Source: Bordetella parapertussis (GTDB lineage: Bacteria > Acidobacteriota > Terriglobia > Bryobacterales > Bryobacteraceae). Taken from it: a stretch of 64,000 nt of DNA. Of this stretch, positions 8,681 to 17,314 are shown in pieces. Under the pieces are notes generated by a model that was not told where the DNA came from, made no database searches, and saw only the letters and a list, made by a program, of their open reading frames with translations. A program made the translations under genes and the position numbers. The stretch lies in the NCBI GenBank assembly GCA_943328975.2, contig CALQCC020000015.1, positions 1-64,000 of the forward strand, read 5' to 3'. Each line of letters begins with the position of its first letter. Within the stretch, counting starts at the first letter, position 1.

Positions 8681-10467
8681 AGAACCTACTACGAGCCTCA
8701 GTCTTGGTTGCGGGTCTGGGCGCATCCTCTGCCTTTGTACTTTCGCAAACACTGCAGTTGCCCGCGGTTGCCGCTGACGAAGTATTGCTGCGCGCGATGC
8801 GCGACGAGATGGCTCGCACGGCCCAGTTGAATGTGGTCGGCGGGAAGGACGCGCCGTACTACGTCTCCTACACGGTTTCTGACGCCGATTCGATTCACAT
8901 CGGATCCAATCTAGGCGCGGCGGTCAGCGTGGACCGGAACGCCTTCCGGTCGCCGGCGATTGAGATGCGTGTGGGCGACTATACGTCGGACAATACGGGA
9001 CACGTGCAGTCTGGGGCCTACTCGGGTACGCGCTTGGACGGCGACTGGCCGCTCGACGCCAACTACTTGAGTCTGCGTAATTCCCTGTGGCTGGCCACGG
9101 ACCGTGCGTTCAAGACGGGGCTGGAGTCCATTTCCCGCAAGCGTGCTTCGCAGAGCAACGCCGCCGTGGATGCGAACCCGCTGCCGAATTTCTCCAAAGT
9201 GGAGCCCATCGTTAGCATCCCGAAGCTCACCTTGTCGAAGATCGACGAGGCATTCTGGACGGGGCGCGCGAACCGGCTGTCGGCAGTGTTCAAGCGTTAT
9301 CCTGACGTGCTGTCGTCCGCTGCTGAAGTGCAGGCGATGACTGGCATCACGACGATGTTGACCTCCGAGGGTACGATGATCCGTTATGAAGACGGCATCG
9401 GCTGGGCCATCGGTAAAGCAGAAGCGCAAGCGGCCGACGGCATGGTGGTCCACGATGCGGTTTCCATTCAGGCGTTGACGATGGACGCGCTGGTGCCGGA
9501 AGCCGACATGTTGCGCGGCTTCACCGAAGTGGCCGAGAACGTTCGAGCCTTGGCGAAGGCTCCCGCGGCCACGGCGTACACTGGGCCTGTACTCTTCGAG
9601 CCGCGCGCCGCTGCCCAGTTGCTGGCGCAGTTGTTGGGCGACAATCTTCGCATTCCGCGCCGGCCGCTGACCAATCCGGGTCAGGCCGCGAACATACTGC
9701 CGAGCGAACTTGAGAGCCGCTTGAACGCTCGGGTGTTGCCGGATTTCTTCGACGTAGTCGACGACCCCACACAGCGCACGCTCGATGGGAAACCATTGGT
9801 CGGCTTCTATGAATTCGATCTGGAGGGTGTTCGTCCCAAGGCCGTCAATATTATCCAAAAGGGAGTGATGAAGAACTTCCTGACCACTCGTACTCCTGTG
9901 ACTGGATTCCCCACGTCAAACGGGCACGCGCGCTTGCCGGGAAACTTCGGCGGAAAGTCCGCTGCCATCGGCAACCTGTTCGTGAAGGCGAGCGAGAGCA
10001 CTCCGCTGGCCGGATTGAAGCAGCAACTCGCGACGATGGTGACGCAGTTGAACAAGCCTTATGGCATCTTAATTCGCAAGTTGGATTTCCCGTACGCGGG
10101 TTCCGGTGGCGAGCTGCAGGCTCTCGCGCAAGCGAACGCGCAAGCCGGTGGAGCCGCGCGGCCGGTGAGTCCTCCGTTGCTGGTGTATCGCGTGTATCCG
10201 GACGGCCGCGAGGAGTTGGTGCGTGGGTTGCGCTTCCACGGACTTTCCGCACGATCGCTGCGCGACGTGATGGCGGCATCGCAGGAGACTGCGGTGTTCG
10301 AATACGTCAATACCACCACGCCTCTGGCGCTGCTGGGCAGCGGAGGCTATTTGTCTCCCACGTCCGTCATCGCACCGGGCCTGCTGTTCGAGGAACTCGA
10401 ATTCGACGTGCCGCAGGAGCAGTTGCCGAAACCGCCTACGGTTCCGCCGCCGCCCATGCAGCCGTAA
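8677..10467 (+). CDS. exported TldE/PmbA-like protein lacking the zinc motif
   Basis: This 596-residue protein is homologous to its upstream neighbour over most of its length: an N-terminal signal sequence ending near AFVLSQ, a LWLATDRA block, and a VTGFPTSNGHAR block equivalent to VDGFPASNGHGR. Where the neighbour has HEIFGH it reads EPRAAAQLLAQ, and the C-terminal cysteine region is replaced by LLGSGGYLSPTSV. It therefore lacks all predicted zinc ligands, as TldE does relative to TldD. The C-terminal tail is proline-rich. It starts within the stop of the TldD-like gene (ATGA), so translation is probably coupled and a heteromeric complex is likely. Confidence 0.83.
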   Translation: MKNLLRASVLVAGLGASSAFVLSQTLQLPAVAADEVLLRAMRDEMARTAQLNVVGGKDAPYYVSYTVSDADSIHIGSNLGAAVSVDRNAFRSPAIEMRVGDYTSDNTGHVQSGAYSGTRLDGDWPLDANYLSLRNSLWLATDRAFKTGLESISRKRASQSNAAVDANPLPNFSKVEPIVSIPKLTLSKIDEAFWTGRANRLSAVFKRYPDVLSSAAEVQAMTGITTMLTSEGTMIRYEDGIGWAIGKAEAQAADGMVVHDAVSIQALTMDALVPEADMLRGFTEVAENVRALAKAPAATAYTGPVLFEPRAAAQLLAQLLGDNLRIPRRPLTNPGQAANILPSELESRLNARVLPDFFDVVDDPTQRTLDGKPLVGFYEFDLEGVRPKAVNIIQKGVMKNFLTTRTPVTGFPTSNGHARLPGNFGGKSAAIGNLFVKASESTPLAGLKQQLATMVTQLNKPYGILIRKLDFPYAGSGGELQALAQANAQAGGAARPVSPPLLVYRVYPDGREELVRGLRFHGLSARSLRDVMAASQETAVFEYVNTTTPLALLGSGGYLSPTSVIAPGLLFEELEFDVPQEQLPKPPTVPPPPMQP

Positions 10468-10473
10468 TCAGAG

Positions 10474-12792
10474 ATGCCGCGTCGCCTAAGTCGCACCCTA
10501 TTCCGCGAGATCTTCGTCAGCGCGGTGCTGGGGTGCGTTCTCTTTACATCCGTACTGTTCCTGTTTCTGTCGCGACCTCTATTTGAGTTCGTGGTGCGGA
10601 ATCCTGGGCCGTGGAAGACGATTGCTCGGCTGTTCTCTTTGGTGCTGCCGCAGGCGTTACCGTACACCATCCCGCTGGGAGTGTTGGTGGGGACGCTGCT
10701 CGCGCTGAGTCGCATGTCCGCCGATGGCGAAGTGACGGCCATGCGCGCCGCTGGAGTTCCTGGACGCCGCGTAGCTCCCGCCGTGCTGGCCTTTGCGTTT
10801 CTGGCGATGGCGGTTACTGCGGCTTCCACGGTGTGGCTCTCTCCGTGGTCGGTTCGCGAAGGCTACCGGTTGCGGAACATCCTGATCGAGACGCAGCTGA
10901 ACGCCGACATTCAACCGCGCTATTTCGAAGAGCGTTTCCCGAACACCGTCGTCTACGTGCGCGACATCGTGCAAGGGTCCACCACCTTGTGGAAGCAGAT
11001 CTTTCTTGCGGATGTGAAACCATCCGCCGAGCGCGGCGACATTCCTGCCGTCACGCTGGCATCGGAAGCGATCGCGCAACCGGATCTGCCCCGTAATCGC
11101 ATCCAACTCACGTTGAAGAACAGCAGTACCTACGAGGCGAACAAAGACGTCGAGAAGTATCAGATCCAGAGCACTCCGCAAACCGATCAGGCGTTGGAGG
11201 CGCAGAAGCCGCCGGAGGTGCGTCCCACGCGTCCCACCGTCGAAATGGACACGCCGCCGCTCTACAAAGCCGCTTACAAAGATGCGGAGACGGATGCGAG
11301 CCGTTTACTCGAAATGCGAATTGAGTTGCATCAGCGACTAACGATGCCGTTCGCCTGTCTGGTGCTCGCGCTGGCCGGAATCCCGCTAGGGTTGAGTTCG
11401 CGACGTCGAGGCAAGTCTCCCGCAGTAGTGCTCACCGTGGCGCTGGCATTCGTGTACTACATCAGCCTGATCGGCGCGATCAGTATGGCGCGGCAGCGAA
11501 CGCTTCCCGTGGAAGTCGCCATGTGGTTACCCACGATTGGATTCGCGCTGCTCGGTGTGTTCTTGCTGGCGCGTCTGGAACGTCCAGGCAGCCGGGATTA
11601 TCTCGATATCTTTGCTTCGTTGTTCCGAAAGCCATCGTTTGCGGGAGATGGGCAGAAGCTGTTGCCTCGGCTGCAACTGCGCCGCCTGCCGCTGGTTCCC
11701 CAGGTGATTGACGCGCACATCACGTCGCGTTTTCTGTTCTACTTCGTGCTGTGGCTAGTCAGCTTCATCCTCTTGCTGGATATCTTCACCTTCTTCGAAC
11801 TGGGCAGCGACATCCTGCGCAACCAGATTCCGTTGGCGAAGGTCGGGGAGTACATCTTCTTCCTGACGCCGCGCTGGATCTATGAATTAACGCCGGTGAG
11901 CGTCCTGGTCAGCGTGTTGGTCGTGCTCGGCGTGCTCTCAAAGGACAACGAAGTCACGGCGTTCAAAGCCTGCGGAGTGAGCGTGTATCGGCTGGCGTTC
12001 CCCTTGCTGCTGACGAGTCTGTTGCTGAGCGCCGGGCTATTCGCGTTCAATCACTATGTGGTGCCCGATGCCGATCGCCGACAGAATGCTCTGCGTGCGG
12101 AGATCAAGGGCAAGCCTGCGCAGACGTTCTTGAATCCAGGCCAAAAGTGGATCTACGGGATGGGCGATCGTATCTACTACTATCGCTACTACGACAAAGA
12201 AGAGAACGTCATGCTGGGCGTGAACGTATTCGAGTTGGACCCCGCGACGTTCCGCCTCAAGCGACACATCTCGGCGGAACGGGCGCGGTGGGAGCCAGCC
12301 TTGGCCGCATGGGTTTTCCAGAATGGCTGGAGCCGCGATATGAAGGGCAGCACGTTCGGTCCGCTGGATAATTTCACCGGGCAAACGCGCGTCTTCGCGG
12401 AGCTAGCAGAGACACCCGACTACTTCCTGAAGGAAGATATTCAGTCGCAGCAGATGAACTACAAGGAACTGCAAGTCTACATCGATGAATTGCAGCAGAG
12501 CGGTTTCGATACAACGCGGCTGCGCGTTCAGTATTTCAAGAAATTCTCGGTGCCGCTGTTCGCGTTCATTTTGGCACTAGTCAGTGTGCCGTTCGGCCTC
12601 AGTGCCGGCAATCGCGGAGCCATGGCGGGGGTCGGCGTCAGCTTCGGAATCTACATCGCGTATTCCACGATGCAGCAGCTCTTTGAACAGGTGGGGAACT
12701 TGGGCCAATTGCCTGCGGACATCGCAGCGTGGTCTCCGGACGCGGTATTTTCGTTGGCCGGACTTTATTTTTTGGCACGGGTACGGAGCTAA
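10474..12792 (+). CDS. lptFG: fused LptF-LptG lipopolysaccharide export permease
   Basis: LptF and LptG are the two inner-membrane permeases that, with the LptB ATPase, extract LPS and pass it to LptC. Here both lie in one 772-residue chain. Residues 1-370 form one YjgP/YjgQ unit: transmembrane segments, a coupling-helix region with DGEVTAMRAAGVPG, a periplasmic beta-jellyroll and further transmembrane segments. Residues 390-772 form a second unit with the matching motif DNEVTAFKACGVSV and a closing membrane block VPFGLSAGNRGAMAG. The junction (about 370-395) is a short basic cytosolic linker. Single LptF or LptG proteins are about 350-400 residues, so this is a full fusion. It follows the TldE-like gene by 6 bases. 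Confidence 0.92.
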   Translation: MPRRLSRTLFREIFVSAVLGCVLFTSVLFLFLSRPLFEFVVRNPGPWKTIARLFSLVLPQALPYTIPLGVLVGTLLALSRMSADGEVTAMRAAGVPGRRVAPAVLAFAFLAMAVTAASTVWLSPWSVREGYRLRNILIETQLNADIQPRYFEERFPNTVVYVRDIVQGSTTLWKQIFLADVKPSAERGDIPAVTLASEAIAQPDLPRNRIQLTLKNSSTYEANKDVEKYQIQSTPQTDQALEAQKPPEVRPTRPTVEMDTPPLYKAAYKDAETDASRLLEMRIELHQRLTMPFACLVLALAGIPLGLSSRRRGKSPAVVLTVALAFVYYISLIGAISMARQRTLPVEVAMWLPTIGFALLGVFLLARLERPGSRDYLDIFASLFRKPSFAGDGQKLLPRLQLRRLPLVPQVIDAHITSRFLFYFVLWLVSFILLLDIFTFFELGSDILRNQIPLAKVGEYIFFLTPRWIYELTPVSVLVSVLVVLGVLSKDNEVTAFKACGVSVYRLAFPLLLTSLLLSAGLFAFNHYVVPDADRRQNALRAEIKGKPAQTFLNPGQKWIYGMGDRIYYYRYYDKEENVMLGVNVFELDPATFRLKRHISAERARWEPALAAWVFQNGWSRDMKGSTFGPLDNFTGQTRVFAELAETPDYFLKEDIQSQQMNYKELQVYIDELQQSGFDTTRLRVQYFKKFSVPLFAFILALVSVPFGLSAGNRGAMAGVGVSFGIYIAYSTMQQLFEQVGNLGQLPADIAAWSPDAVFSLAGLYFLARVRS

Positions 12793-12794
12793 GG

Positions 12795-13544
12795 TTGCAG
12801 AACTACAAACTGACGTTGGAGTATGACGGGTCGAAGTATTCGGGCTGGCAGGATCAGACAAACGCTCGCACGGTGCAAGGCGAGTTGAAGCAGGCCGCGC
12901 AGGAAGTGTTCGGCGGCGAGATTGAGGTGCAAGGCTCGGGTCGCACGGACGCGGGAGTGCACGCGGTGGGGCAGGTAGCGCACGTGAAGGTGCAGCGGAC
13001 ATCGCGGCTCAAGTCGCATGAAATCCTGCGCGCGTTGAACGACCGGCTGCCGTCGAGTGTGGCGGTGCTGGAATGCGAAGAGGCTCCGCCACGTTTTCAT
13101 GCTCGGCACTCGGCGGTCTCGCGGGCGTATTTTTATCAGATCTCGACGCGCAAGGCCGCGTTGTCGAAAAAATTCGTCTGGTGGATCAAAGAGCCGCTCA
13201 ACGTGGAACGCATGCAGCAAGCGGCGGCGCTGATTCCTGGTCGGCACGACTTCGACGCGTTCCGCGCGGCGGACAAGTCGAAACCAGATGAGTCGACCAT
13301 CGTCGTGGTGGAGTCCGCCGAGATCGCGGTTGACGAGAACCTGATCGTGTTTCGGATTGAGGCGTCGCACTTCTTGTGGAAGATGGTCCGCAGGCTCACG
13401 GGCACGCTGGTCAAGGTGGGTTTGGGCGAGGTGAGCGTCGAGGAGTTTCAGTCGCTGTTGAACGGGAAGAAGAATCCCAAGCTGGATATCGCCGCGTGGA
13501 CTGCTCCGGCGTCGGGGCTGTTCTTGGAGTCGGTGCAGTACTAA
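12795..13544 (+). CDS. truA: tRNA pseudouridine(38-40) synthase TruA
   Basis: TruA isomerises uridines 38-40 in the anticodon arm of many tRNAs. The catalytic aspartate is in GSGRTDAGVHA, and other family blocks include LTLEYDGSKYSGWQ at the N-terminus and FLWKMVRRLTG near the C-terminus. The start is TTG at 12795: the frame stays open to an upstream ATG at 12729, but that adds 22 residues unlike the family and lies wholly inside lptFG, while GGAG at 12785-12788 is well placed for the TTG. This gives 249 residues, a normal length. It lies 2 bases after the lptFG stop, and its own stop overlaps the stop of the convergent gene by 4 bases. Confidence 0.93.
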   Translation: MQNYKLTLEYDGSKYSGWQDQTNARTVQGELKQAAQEVFGGEIEVQGSGRTDAGVHAVGQVAHVKVQRTSRLKSHEILRALNDRLPSSVAVLECEEAPPRFHARHSAVSRAYFYQISTRKAALSKKFVWWIKEPLNVERMQQAAALIPGRHDFDAFRAADKSKPDESTIVVVESAEIAVDENLIVFRIEASHFLWKMVRRLTGTLVKVGLGEVSVEEFQSLLNGKKNPKLDIAAWTAPASGLFLESVQY

Positions 13545-13828
13545 CTTACGAAACCCTTCCACGTGGCGCCGCGCTCATCGCGCAGGGTCACGGCTTCGCC
13601 TTCGGCAATCCCGACCAGTGACTTGCCCTTGCCGCTGCGGAAACGATAAATCACGGTATTGTCGTGATTGCGCGTCGCGGAACCCATCCACACGTTGCCG
13701 TATTCGTCCTTGAGGCGGATATTGTCGCCATGGCCGTAGCCTGCGACGCGGGTCTTCGTCTTCTCTTCTTCCAGATGAAAATAGCCGCCGGGTTGCGAGG
13801 TCAAGCGGCGCTGGTTGGTGAAGATCAT
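13541..13828 (-). CDS. small conserved-looking protein with an internal repeat
   Basis: This is a 95-residue protein of unknown function. It contains two copies of a motif G-x-x-(I/V)-x-L-(K/R)-D-E-x-G-x-x-W-x-G, at residues 34-49 and 77-92, that look like two halves of a small beta-barrel or tandem SH3/KOW-like folds. There is no signal peptide or membrane segment. The ATG at 13828 is preferred over one 21 codons upstream, because the extra residues are hydrophobic and overlap the putative promoter of dtd. The gene is convergent with truA (4-base stop overlap) and divergent from dtd. No family is recognised. Confidence 0.65.
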   Translation of the reverse strand: MIFTNQRRLTSQPGGYFHLEEEKTKTRVAGYGHGDNIRLKDEYGNVWMGSATRNHDNTVIYRFRSGKGKSLVGIAEGEAVTLRDERGATWKGFVS

Positions 13829-13894
13829 CGGCTTTATTATCCTGCAGAGAGAAAGTACTAGCGATAGGGTGTCTCCCTTATTTAGACTCATGTA

Positions 13895-14350
13895 ATGCGA
13901 GCAGTTGTGCAGCGAGTTACTTACGCAAAGGTCGAGGTTGATGGGGTTGCCGTCGGAGCAATTGGGCCCGGCTTGCTGGTCTTGTTGGGCGTGGCGAAGG
14001 GCGATGTCGAGGCGGATGCGGACTATCTTGCAATGAAGATCTCGCAGCTGCGCATCTTTTCGGATGAGGCCGGGAAGATGAACCGGAGCGTGATCGAAGT
14101 CGGTGGGTCGATGTTAGCGGTCTCGCAGTTCACGCTCTATGGGGATTGCCGCAAAGGCAGGCGGCCGGGATTCGATGCGGCGGCTCCACCGGAGGAAGCG
14201 CGGGCACTGTACGAACATTTTGTCGGCGCGGTCCGGGCGACAGGTCTTCGCGTGGAGACGGGCGTATTTCAGGCCGACATGGCGGTGAGTTTACTTAACG
14301 ATGGTCCGGTGACGCTGATTGTGGAAAGCCCCAGTCGAAGCGGGCAATGA
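13895..14350 (+). CDS. dtd: D-aminoacyl-tRNA deacylase
   Basis: Dtd hydrolyses D-amino acids (and mischarged glycine) from tRNA, protecting translation. Family signatures are the N-terminal MRAVVQRV, the SQFTLYGD motif containing the proofreading Ser-Gln pair, the [13 protein letters not shown] loop and the closing NDGPVTL. The 151-residue length is normal. There is no Shine-Dalgarno sequence; a TAGACT box at 13883-13888 ends 6 bases before the ATG. The last 56 bases overlap the end of the convergent cbiO gene on the other strand. Confidence 0.95.
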   Translation: MRAVVQRVTYAKVEVDGVAVGAIGPGLLVLLGVAKGDVEADADYLAMKISQLRIFSDEAGKMNRSVIEVGGSMLAVSQFTLYGDCRKGRRPGFDAAAPPEEARALYEHFVGAVRATGLRVETGVFQADMAVSLLNDGPVTLIVESPSRSGQ

Positions 14351-14972
14351 TGTCGTCGACGGGACCTTCTGCGACAACGCGGCCTTGATCGAAGAAGACG
14401 GCGCGCGTGGCTAAGGCTCGGGCGAAGGGGACGTCGTGGGTGACCAGTAGCTTGGCTTGCGGCAGTTCGCGCAACAGCTTGGCGAGTTCACGTTCGGCGG
14501 GCGGGTCCAGGAACGTGGTGGGTTCGTCGAAGACTAGAAGATCCGGTTCCATGGCGAGGACTCCGGCGATCGCGACTCGGCGTTTCTCGCCGGCACTCAG
14601 GTGATAGGGCGCCTTTGCCGCAGCTCGCGACATGCCTACGCGCTCCAGAGCTTGCATGCCTCGCACGCGGGATTCCTCAGCGGTGAAGCCTTGATTCAGC
14701 GGTCCGAAGGCGGCATCTTCGAGGACCGTGGGCATGAAGAGTTGGTCGTCCGAGTTTTGGAAGACCAAGCCGACTTTCCCATTCACGGTGACGGAGCCTT
14801 CGCCTTTGAGCAATCCATTCAGGTGAAGAACGAACGTCGTTTTGCCGGAGCCGTTGGGTCCGAAGAGTGCGACGCATTCTCCGGCCTGCATTTGGAAGTC
14901 GACGCCGCGCAGGGCTTCGGTGCCGTCGGGGTAGCGATAGCGCAGACCGCTCACGTTTACCAAGAGGTTCAT
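14295..14972 (-). CDS. cbiO: cobalt/nickel ECF transporter ATP-binding protein
   Basis: This is the ATPase of an energy-coupling-factor metal transporter. It has a Walker A motif GPNGSGKTT, a Q-loop region [13 protein letters not shown], the ABC signature LSAGEKRR (with the alanine seen in this subfamily), Walker [10 protein letters not shown] and a switch histidine in LLVTHDVP. At 225 residues it is compact for the family. The start overlaps the stop of cbiQ by ATGA, so cbiM-cbiQ-cbiO form one operon on this strand. Its 3' end overlaps dtd by 56 bases. Substrate (cobalt or nickel) is not settled by this subunit. Confidence 0.93.
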   Translation of the reverse strand: MNLLVNVSGLRYRYPDGTEALRGVDFQMQAGECVALFGPNGSGKTTFVLHLNGLLKGEGSVTVNGKVGLVFQNSDDQLFMPTVLEDAAFGPLNQGFTAEESRVRGMQALERVGMSRAAAKAPYHLSAGEKRRVAIAGVLAMEPDLLVFDEPTTFLDPPAERELAKLLRELPQAKLLVTHDVPFARALATRAVFFDQGRVVAEGPVDDIIARFDWGFPQSASPDHR

Positions 14973-15565
14973 GACAACCTGCCGGAATAGCCGCGCGCGA
15001 GCATGGCTCGATGAACGGCCTCCGCTCGTTGCCAGCTGCGTGCGAAGAGGACGCCGACCGCTCCGGTGGCGGCGGAGAAGCGGAAGCCTCCGCGAGCTCG
15101 TGCGGCGGCGCTCATGGTTTGGGCTTCTTCCGCGATGACGAAAAGGTAGCGGTACACGAACTGGAGTATCGAGATGAGCGCGGCTGGGACGTGCCAGGAA
15201 TGTAGTGCCGCGGTCCAGGCGGGGAAGGGCGTGGTGGCGGCGAACAGCAGAGCGGCCAGCGCAGAAAGGTAGCTCTTCGCGAGCAGCGTTAGTGCGCGTG
15301 TTGAGTCACCGGATAGCCAGGCGATGGCGGCGAGAGTGAGACTGAACGGAAGAACCAGTGCGGCTCGTTTCAGCAGTCCGCGCGCAGGTAGCTTCGAGAT
15401 TCGCGCGGCCAGCAGTAGGATCACCGCAACGATCACGAGACTCTGCGCGTGAGACAGTGAGATGCCGACCAGAAGCAGTAGGAGCGCCGCTAGCTTGGTG
15501 CGCGCGTCGATGGCGTGGATGGGGCTGGCGCGGTGGCTCCACTGGTCCAGTAGAAGATGGCGCAC
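14969..15565 (-). CDS. cbiQ: cobalt/nickel ECF transporter transmembrane subunit
   Basis: This is the T-component that couples the CbiO ATPase to the substrate-binding CbiM subunit. The 198-residue protein has about five hydrophobic segments, and the characteristic coupling motif near ARARGGFRFSAATG links to the ATPase. It begins with HLLLDQWSHRASPIHAIDARTK, matching the family N-terminus. A GTG at 15565, placed 2 bases after the cbiM stop and preceded by AGAGG, is the preferred start; an ATG at 15595 would add ten residues and overlap cbiM. The 3' end overlaps cbiO by ATGA. Confidence 0.9.
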   Translation of the reverse strand: MRHLLLDQWSHRASPIHAIDARTKLAALLLLLVGISLSHAQSLVIVAVILLLAARISKLPARGLLKRAALVLPFSLTLAAIAWLSGDSTRALTLLAKSYLSALAALLFAATTPFPAWTAALHSWHVPAALISILQFVYRYLFVIAEEAQTMSAAARARGGFRFSAATGAVGVLFARSWQRAEAVHRAMLARGYSGRLS

Positions 15566-15567
15566 GG

Positions 15568-16461
15568 CTAGCGCCTCTTTCCACCCAGCGCGCAAATCGC
15601 GTAGGTGAATGCCAAGCCGATCATGCCCGCTGCGGGTCTACCCAGCCATCCTAGGTCGAGTCCCGTGAACTCATATCCGGCTAGCGGCGCATGGGCCCAG
15701 GATGGCTCGGCTTCGAGGCCGATGCCTTTTGCCAGATGCTGCAATCCGTCGGGGGCGGCGGAGGCGATCCAGACACCTCCTGTGACTAACAACAACGCGA
15801 CGCTGGCGAACGTAGCGCGTGCGGGAAACGAGACGTGGGTTTTTGCGCGTAGCGAATGCGGGCTGAGGCGCTCGATGGCTCGGACAGCGCCTACGGTGAT
15901 GGCGCCCTCGAGCGCTGCGGTAATGCCGAACAGCGCGAGAGCGATCCACAGTGGACGTCCGGTGATGGCGACGCCGGATAGGCTCAACTGCCACAGGACC
16001 AGCGAACTGCTGCCGAGGACGCTCAAAGCTCCGCCGAGAAATACAGGGACGGTGCCACGTCCCCATAAGCGAGTAGGCAGGTAGCCCACGACGACTCCGG
16101 CCAGCGCCATATTAAAAACGTTCGCGCCGAGGACGAGCACTCCTCCGTCTTGGAAGAGCAACGCCTGTAGGATGAGGACGGCTGTGAGTACGAGCGCGGC
16201 CGCTGCTGGGCCCAGCACGATTGCTAGCAGCGAGCCTCCCAGCAAGTGTCCGCTAGCGCCCAAGCCCACTGGAAAGTTGATCATTTGCGCCGCGAAAACA
16301 AACGCTCCCATGATGCCCAGCAGCGGAATGCGCCCGGTGTCTTGCGGTGCCTGGGGATCGGGCCGGCTCGCGCGATGGGCCACCCAACCGACCGCGGATA
16401 CGCTGACGGCATCCAGCGTGAGCCATACGGGCGGGGTCAGGAATCCATCAGGGATGTGCAT
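15568..16461 (-). CDS. cbiM: cobalt/nickel ECF transporter substrate-binding membrane protein with C-terminal CbiN/NikN-like domain
   Basis: CbiM/NikM binds the metal ion through its N-terminus, and the sequence begins MHIPDGFL, the metal-binding signature (Met1, His2 and nearby groups). Six or so transmembrane segments fill residues 10-205. After a linker, residues about 215-297 carry another pair of membrane segments around a PDGLQHLAKGIG stretch, which resembles the separate CbiN or fused NikN domain. The whole is 297 residues. A TATAGT box lies 8 bases upstream of the ATG without a Shine-Dalgarno sequence. No cobalamin riboswitch fits in the 61 bases between this gene and acpS. Confidence 0.9.
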   Translation of the reverse strand: MHIPDGFLTPPVWLTLDAVSVSAVGWVAHRASRPDPQAPQDTGRIPLLGIMGAFVFAAQMINFPVGLGASGHLLGGSLLAIVLGPAAAALVLTAVLILQALLFQDGGVLVLGANVFNMALAGVVVGYLPTRLWGRGTVPVFLGGALSVLGSSSLVLWQLSLSGVAITGRPLWIALALFGITAALEGAITVGAVRAIERLSPHSLRAKTHVSFPARATFASVALLLVTGGVWIASAAPDGLQHLAKGIGLEAEPSWAHAPLAGYEFTGLDLGWLGRPAAGMIGLAFTYAICALGGKRR

Positions 16462-16522
16462 GCGGGAATACTATAGGTAACATGGTTTGTTCGTTCTTAG
16501 CAGCACGGCAAAGGGGATCCGA

Positions 16523-16903
16523 GTGATCGTAGGGACCGGCGTGGACTTGTGTGAAGTGGACCGGATTCAGAAGGCGGTGGATTCCGCACACGGAGCGCGG
16601 CTGGTGGAGCGCGTATTCACCGCTCGTGAAATTGCCTATGCGCAGCGCAAGGCGAGTCCCTATGAGCGTTACGCGGCACGCTTCGCTGCAAAAGAGGCAG
16701 GCATGAAGGCGCTGGGCACGGGGTGGCGCGACGGCATTACATGGCACGATTTGGAAGTGATCAACCTTCCTTCGGGTCGCCCGACGTTGCAGTTGCAGGG
16801 CCGGGCCGCGGAGATCGCGGCCAAGCTAAAGGTGCGCAATATCTCGCTTTCGATTACGCACACGGCGCAGCAAGCGATGGCGATGGTGATTCTGGAAGAC
16901 TAG
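16523..16903 (+). CDS. acpS: holo-[acyl-carrier-protein] synthase
   Basis: AcpS transfers the 4'-phosphopantetheine arm of CoA to apo-acyl carrier protein, enabling fatty-acid synthesis. Signatures are GTGVDLCEVDRI (metal-binding aspartate) and RFAAKEAGMKALGTGW (catalytic glutamate/lysine). The GTG at 16523 is chosen because AAGGGG lies 6 bases upstream and because it gives 126 residues starting just before the first beta strand; an ATG at 16487 would add an unrelated N-terminus. The gene is divergent from cbiM, and its stop overlaps that of the AhpD-like gene by 4 bases. Confidence 0.93.
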   Translation: MIVGTGVDLCEVDRIQKAVDSAHGARLVERVFTAREIAYAQRKASPYERYAARFAAKEAGMKALGTGWRDGITWHDLEVINLPSGRPTLQLQGRAAEIAAKLKVRNISLSITHTAQQAMAMVILED

Positions 16904-17292
16904 CGAAATCGCTCGTCGGTTTCGATTTGATAGCCGGCAACCAGGCGGTTATTCGCGTTGGCGAAGCCGACGATGGCGATCAATTCCTTCAGTTGCCCAT
17001 CCGTCATGCCCTTGCCGCGCGCGCTGGCTGTGTGCGAGGCGACGCAATAGCCGCACTGGTTGGTGATACTGACGGCGAGGTAGACCAGCTCCGATGTTAG
17101 CGGGTCCAGGTGGGTGTCACCCATAAGTTCTTTAGCGGTGTCCCAAGTGCGGCGCAGAGTAGCCGGATCGTGCGCGATCGCCTTCCAGAAATTGTTGACC
17201 CAGTCAGTCTTGCGCGTAGCCATGATGTCGTCATAGACAGCGCGCACTTCGGGCGAAGCTTCGGTGTATTCGATGAGTCCCAGGGTTGCCAT
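16900..17292 (-). CDS. AhpD-like/carboxymuconolactone decarboxylase-family protein
   Basis: This 130-residue protein carries the CGYCVASH motif (CxxC followed by a histidine), the redox centre of AhpD-type alkylhydroperoxidases. The surrounding helices fit the CMD fold (PLTSELVYLAVSITNQ and ELIAIVGFANANNRL). In AhpD the pair reduces peroxiredoxin via lipoyl adducts. The ATG at 17292 is preferred over an upstream one that would extend into the peroxiredoxin gene. It is the last gene of a probable three-gene operon with the peroxiredoxin (22 bases upstream) and the unknown gene at 17903, which supports a peroxide-reduction role. Confidence 0.87.
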   Translation of the reverse strand: MATLGLIEYTEASPEVRAVYDDIMATRKTDWVNNFWKAIAHDPATLRRTWDTAKELMGDTHLDPLTSELVYLAVSITNQCGYCVASHTASARGKGMTDGQLKELIAIVGFANANNRLVAGYQIETDERFR

Positions 17293-17314
17293 ATACGTAG
17301 TGTACGGCGATTCG

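Noticed and set aside
12729-12794. An ATG start for truA 22 codons upstream
   Set aside because: It lies inside lptFG, would add residues unlike TruA, and the TTG at 12795 has a well-placed GGAG.
16462-16522. A cobalamin riboswitch ahead of cbiM
   Set aside because: The region has only 61 bases and no B12-box-like sequence, too short for the riboswitch.
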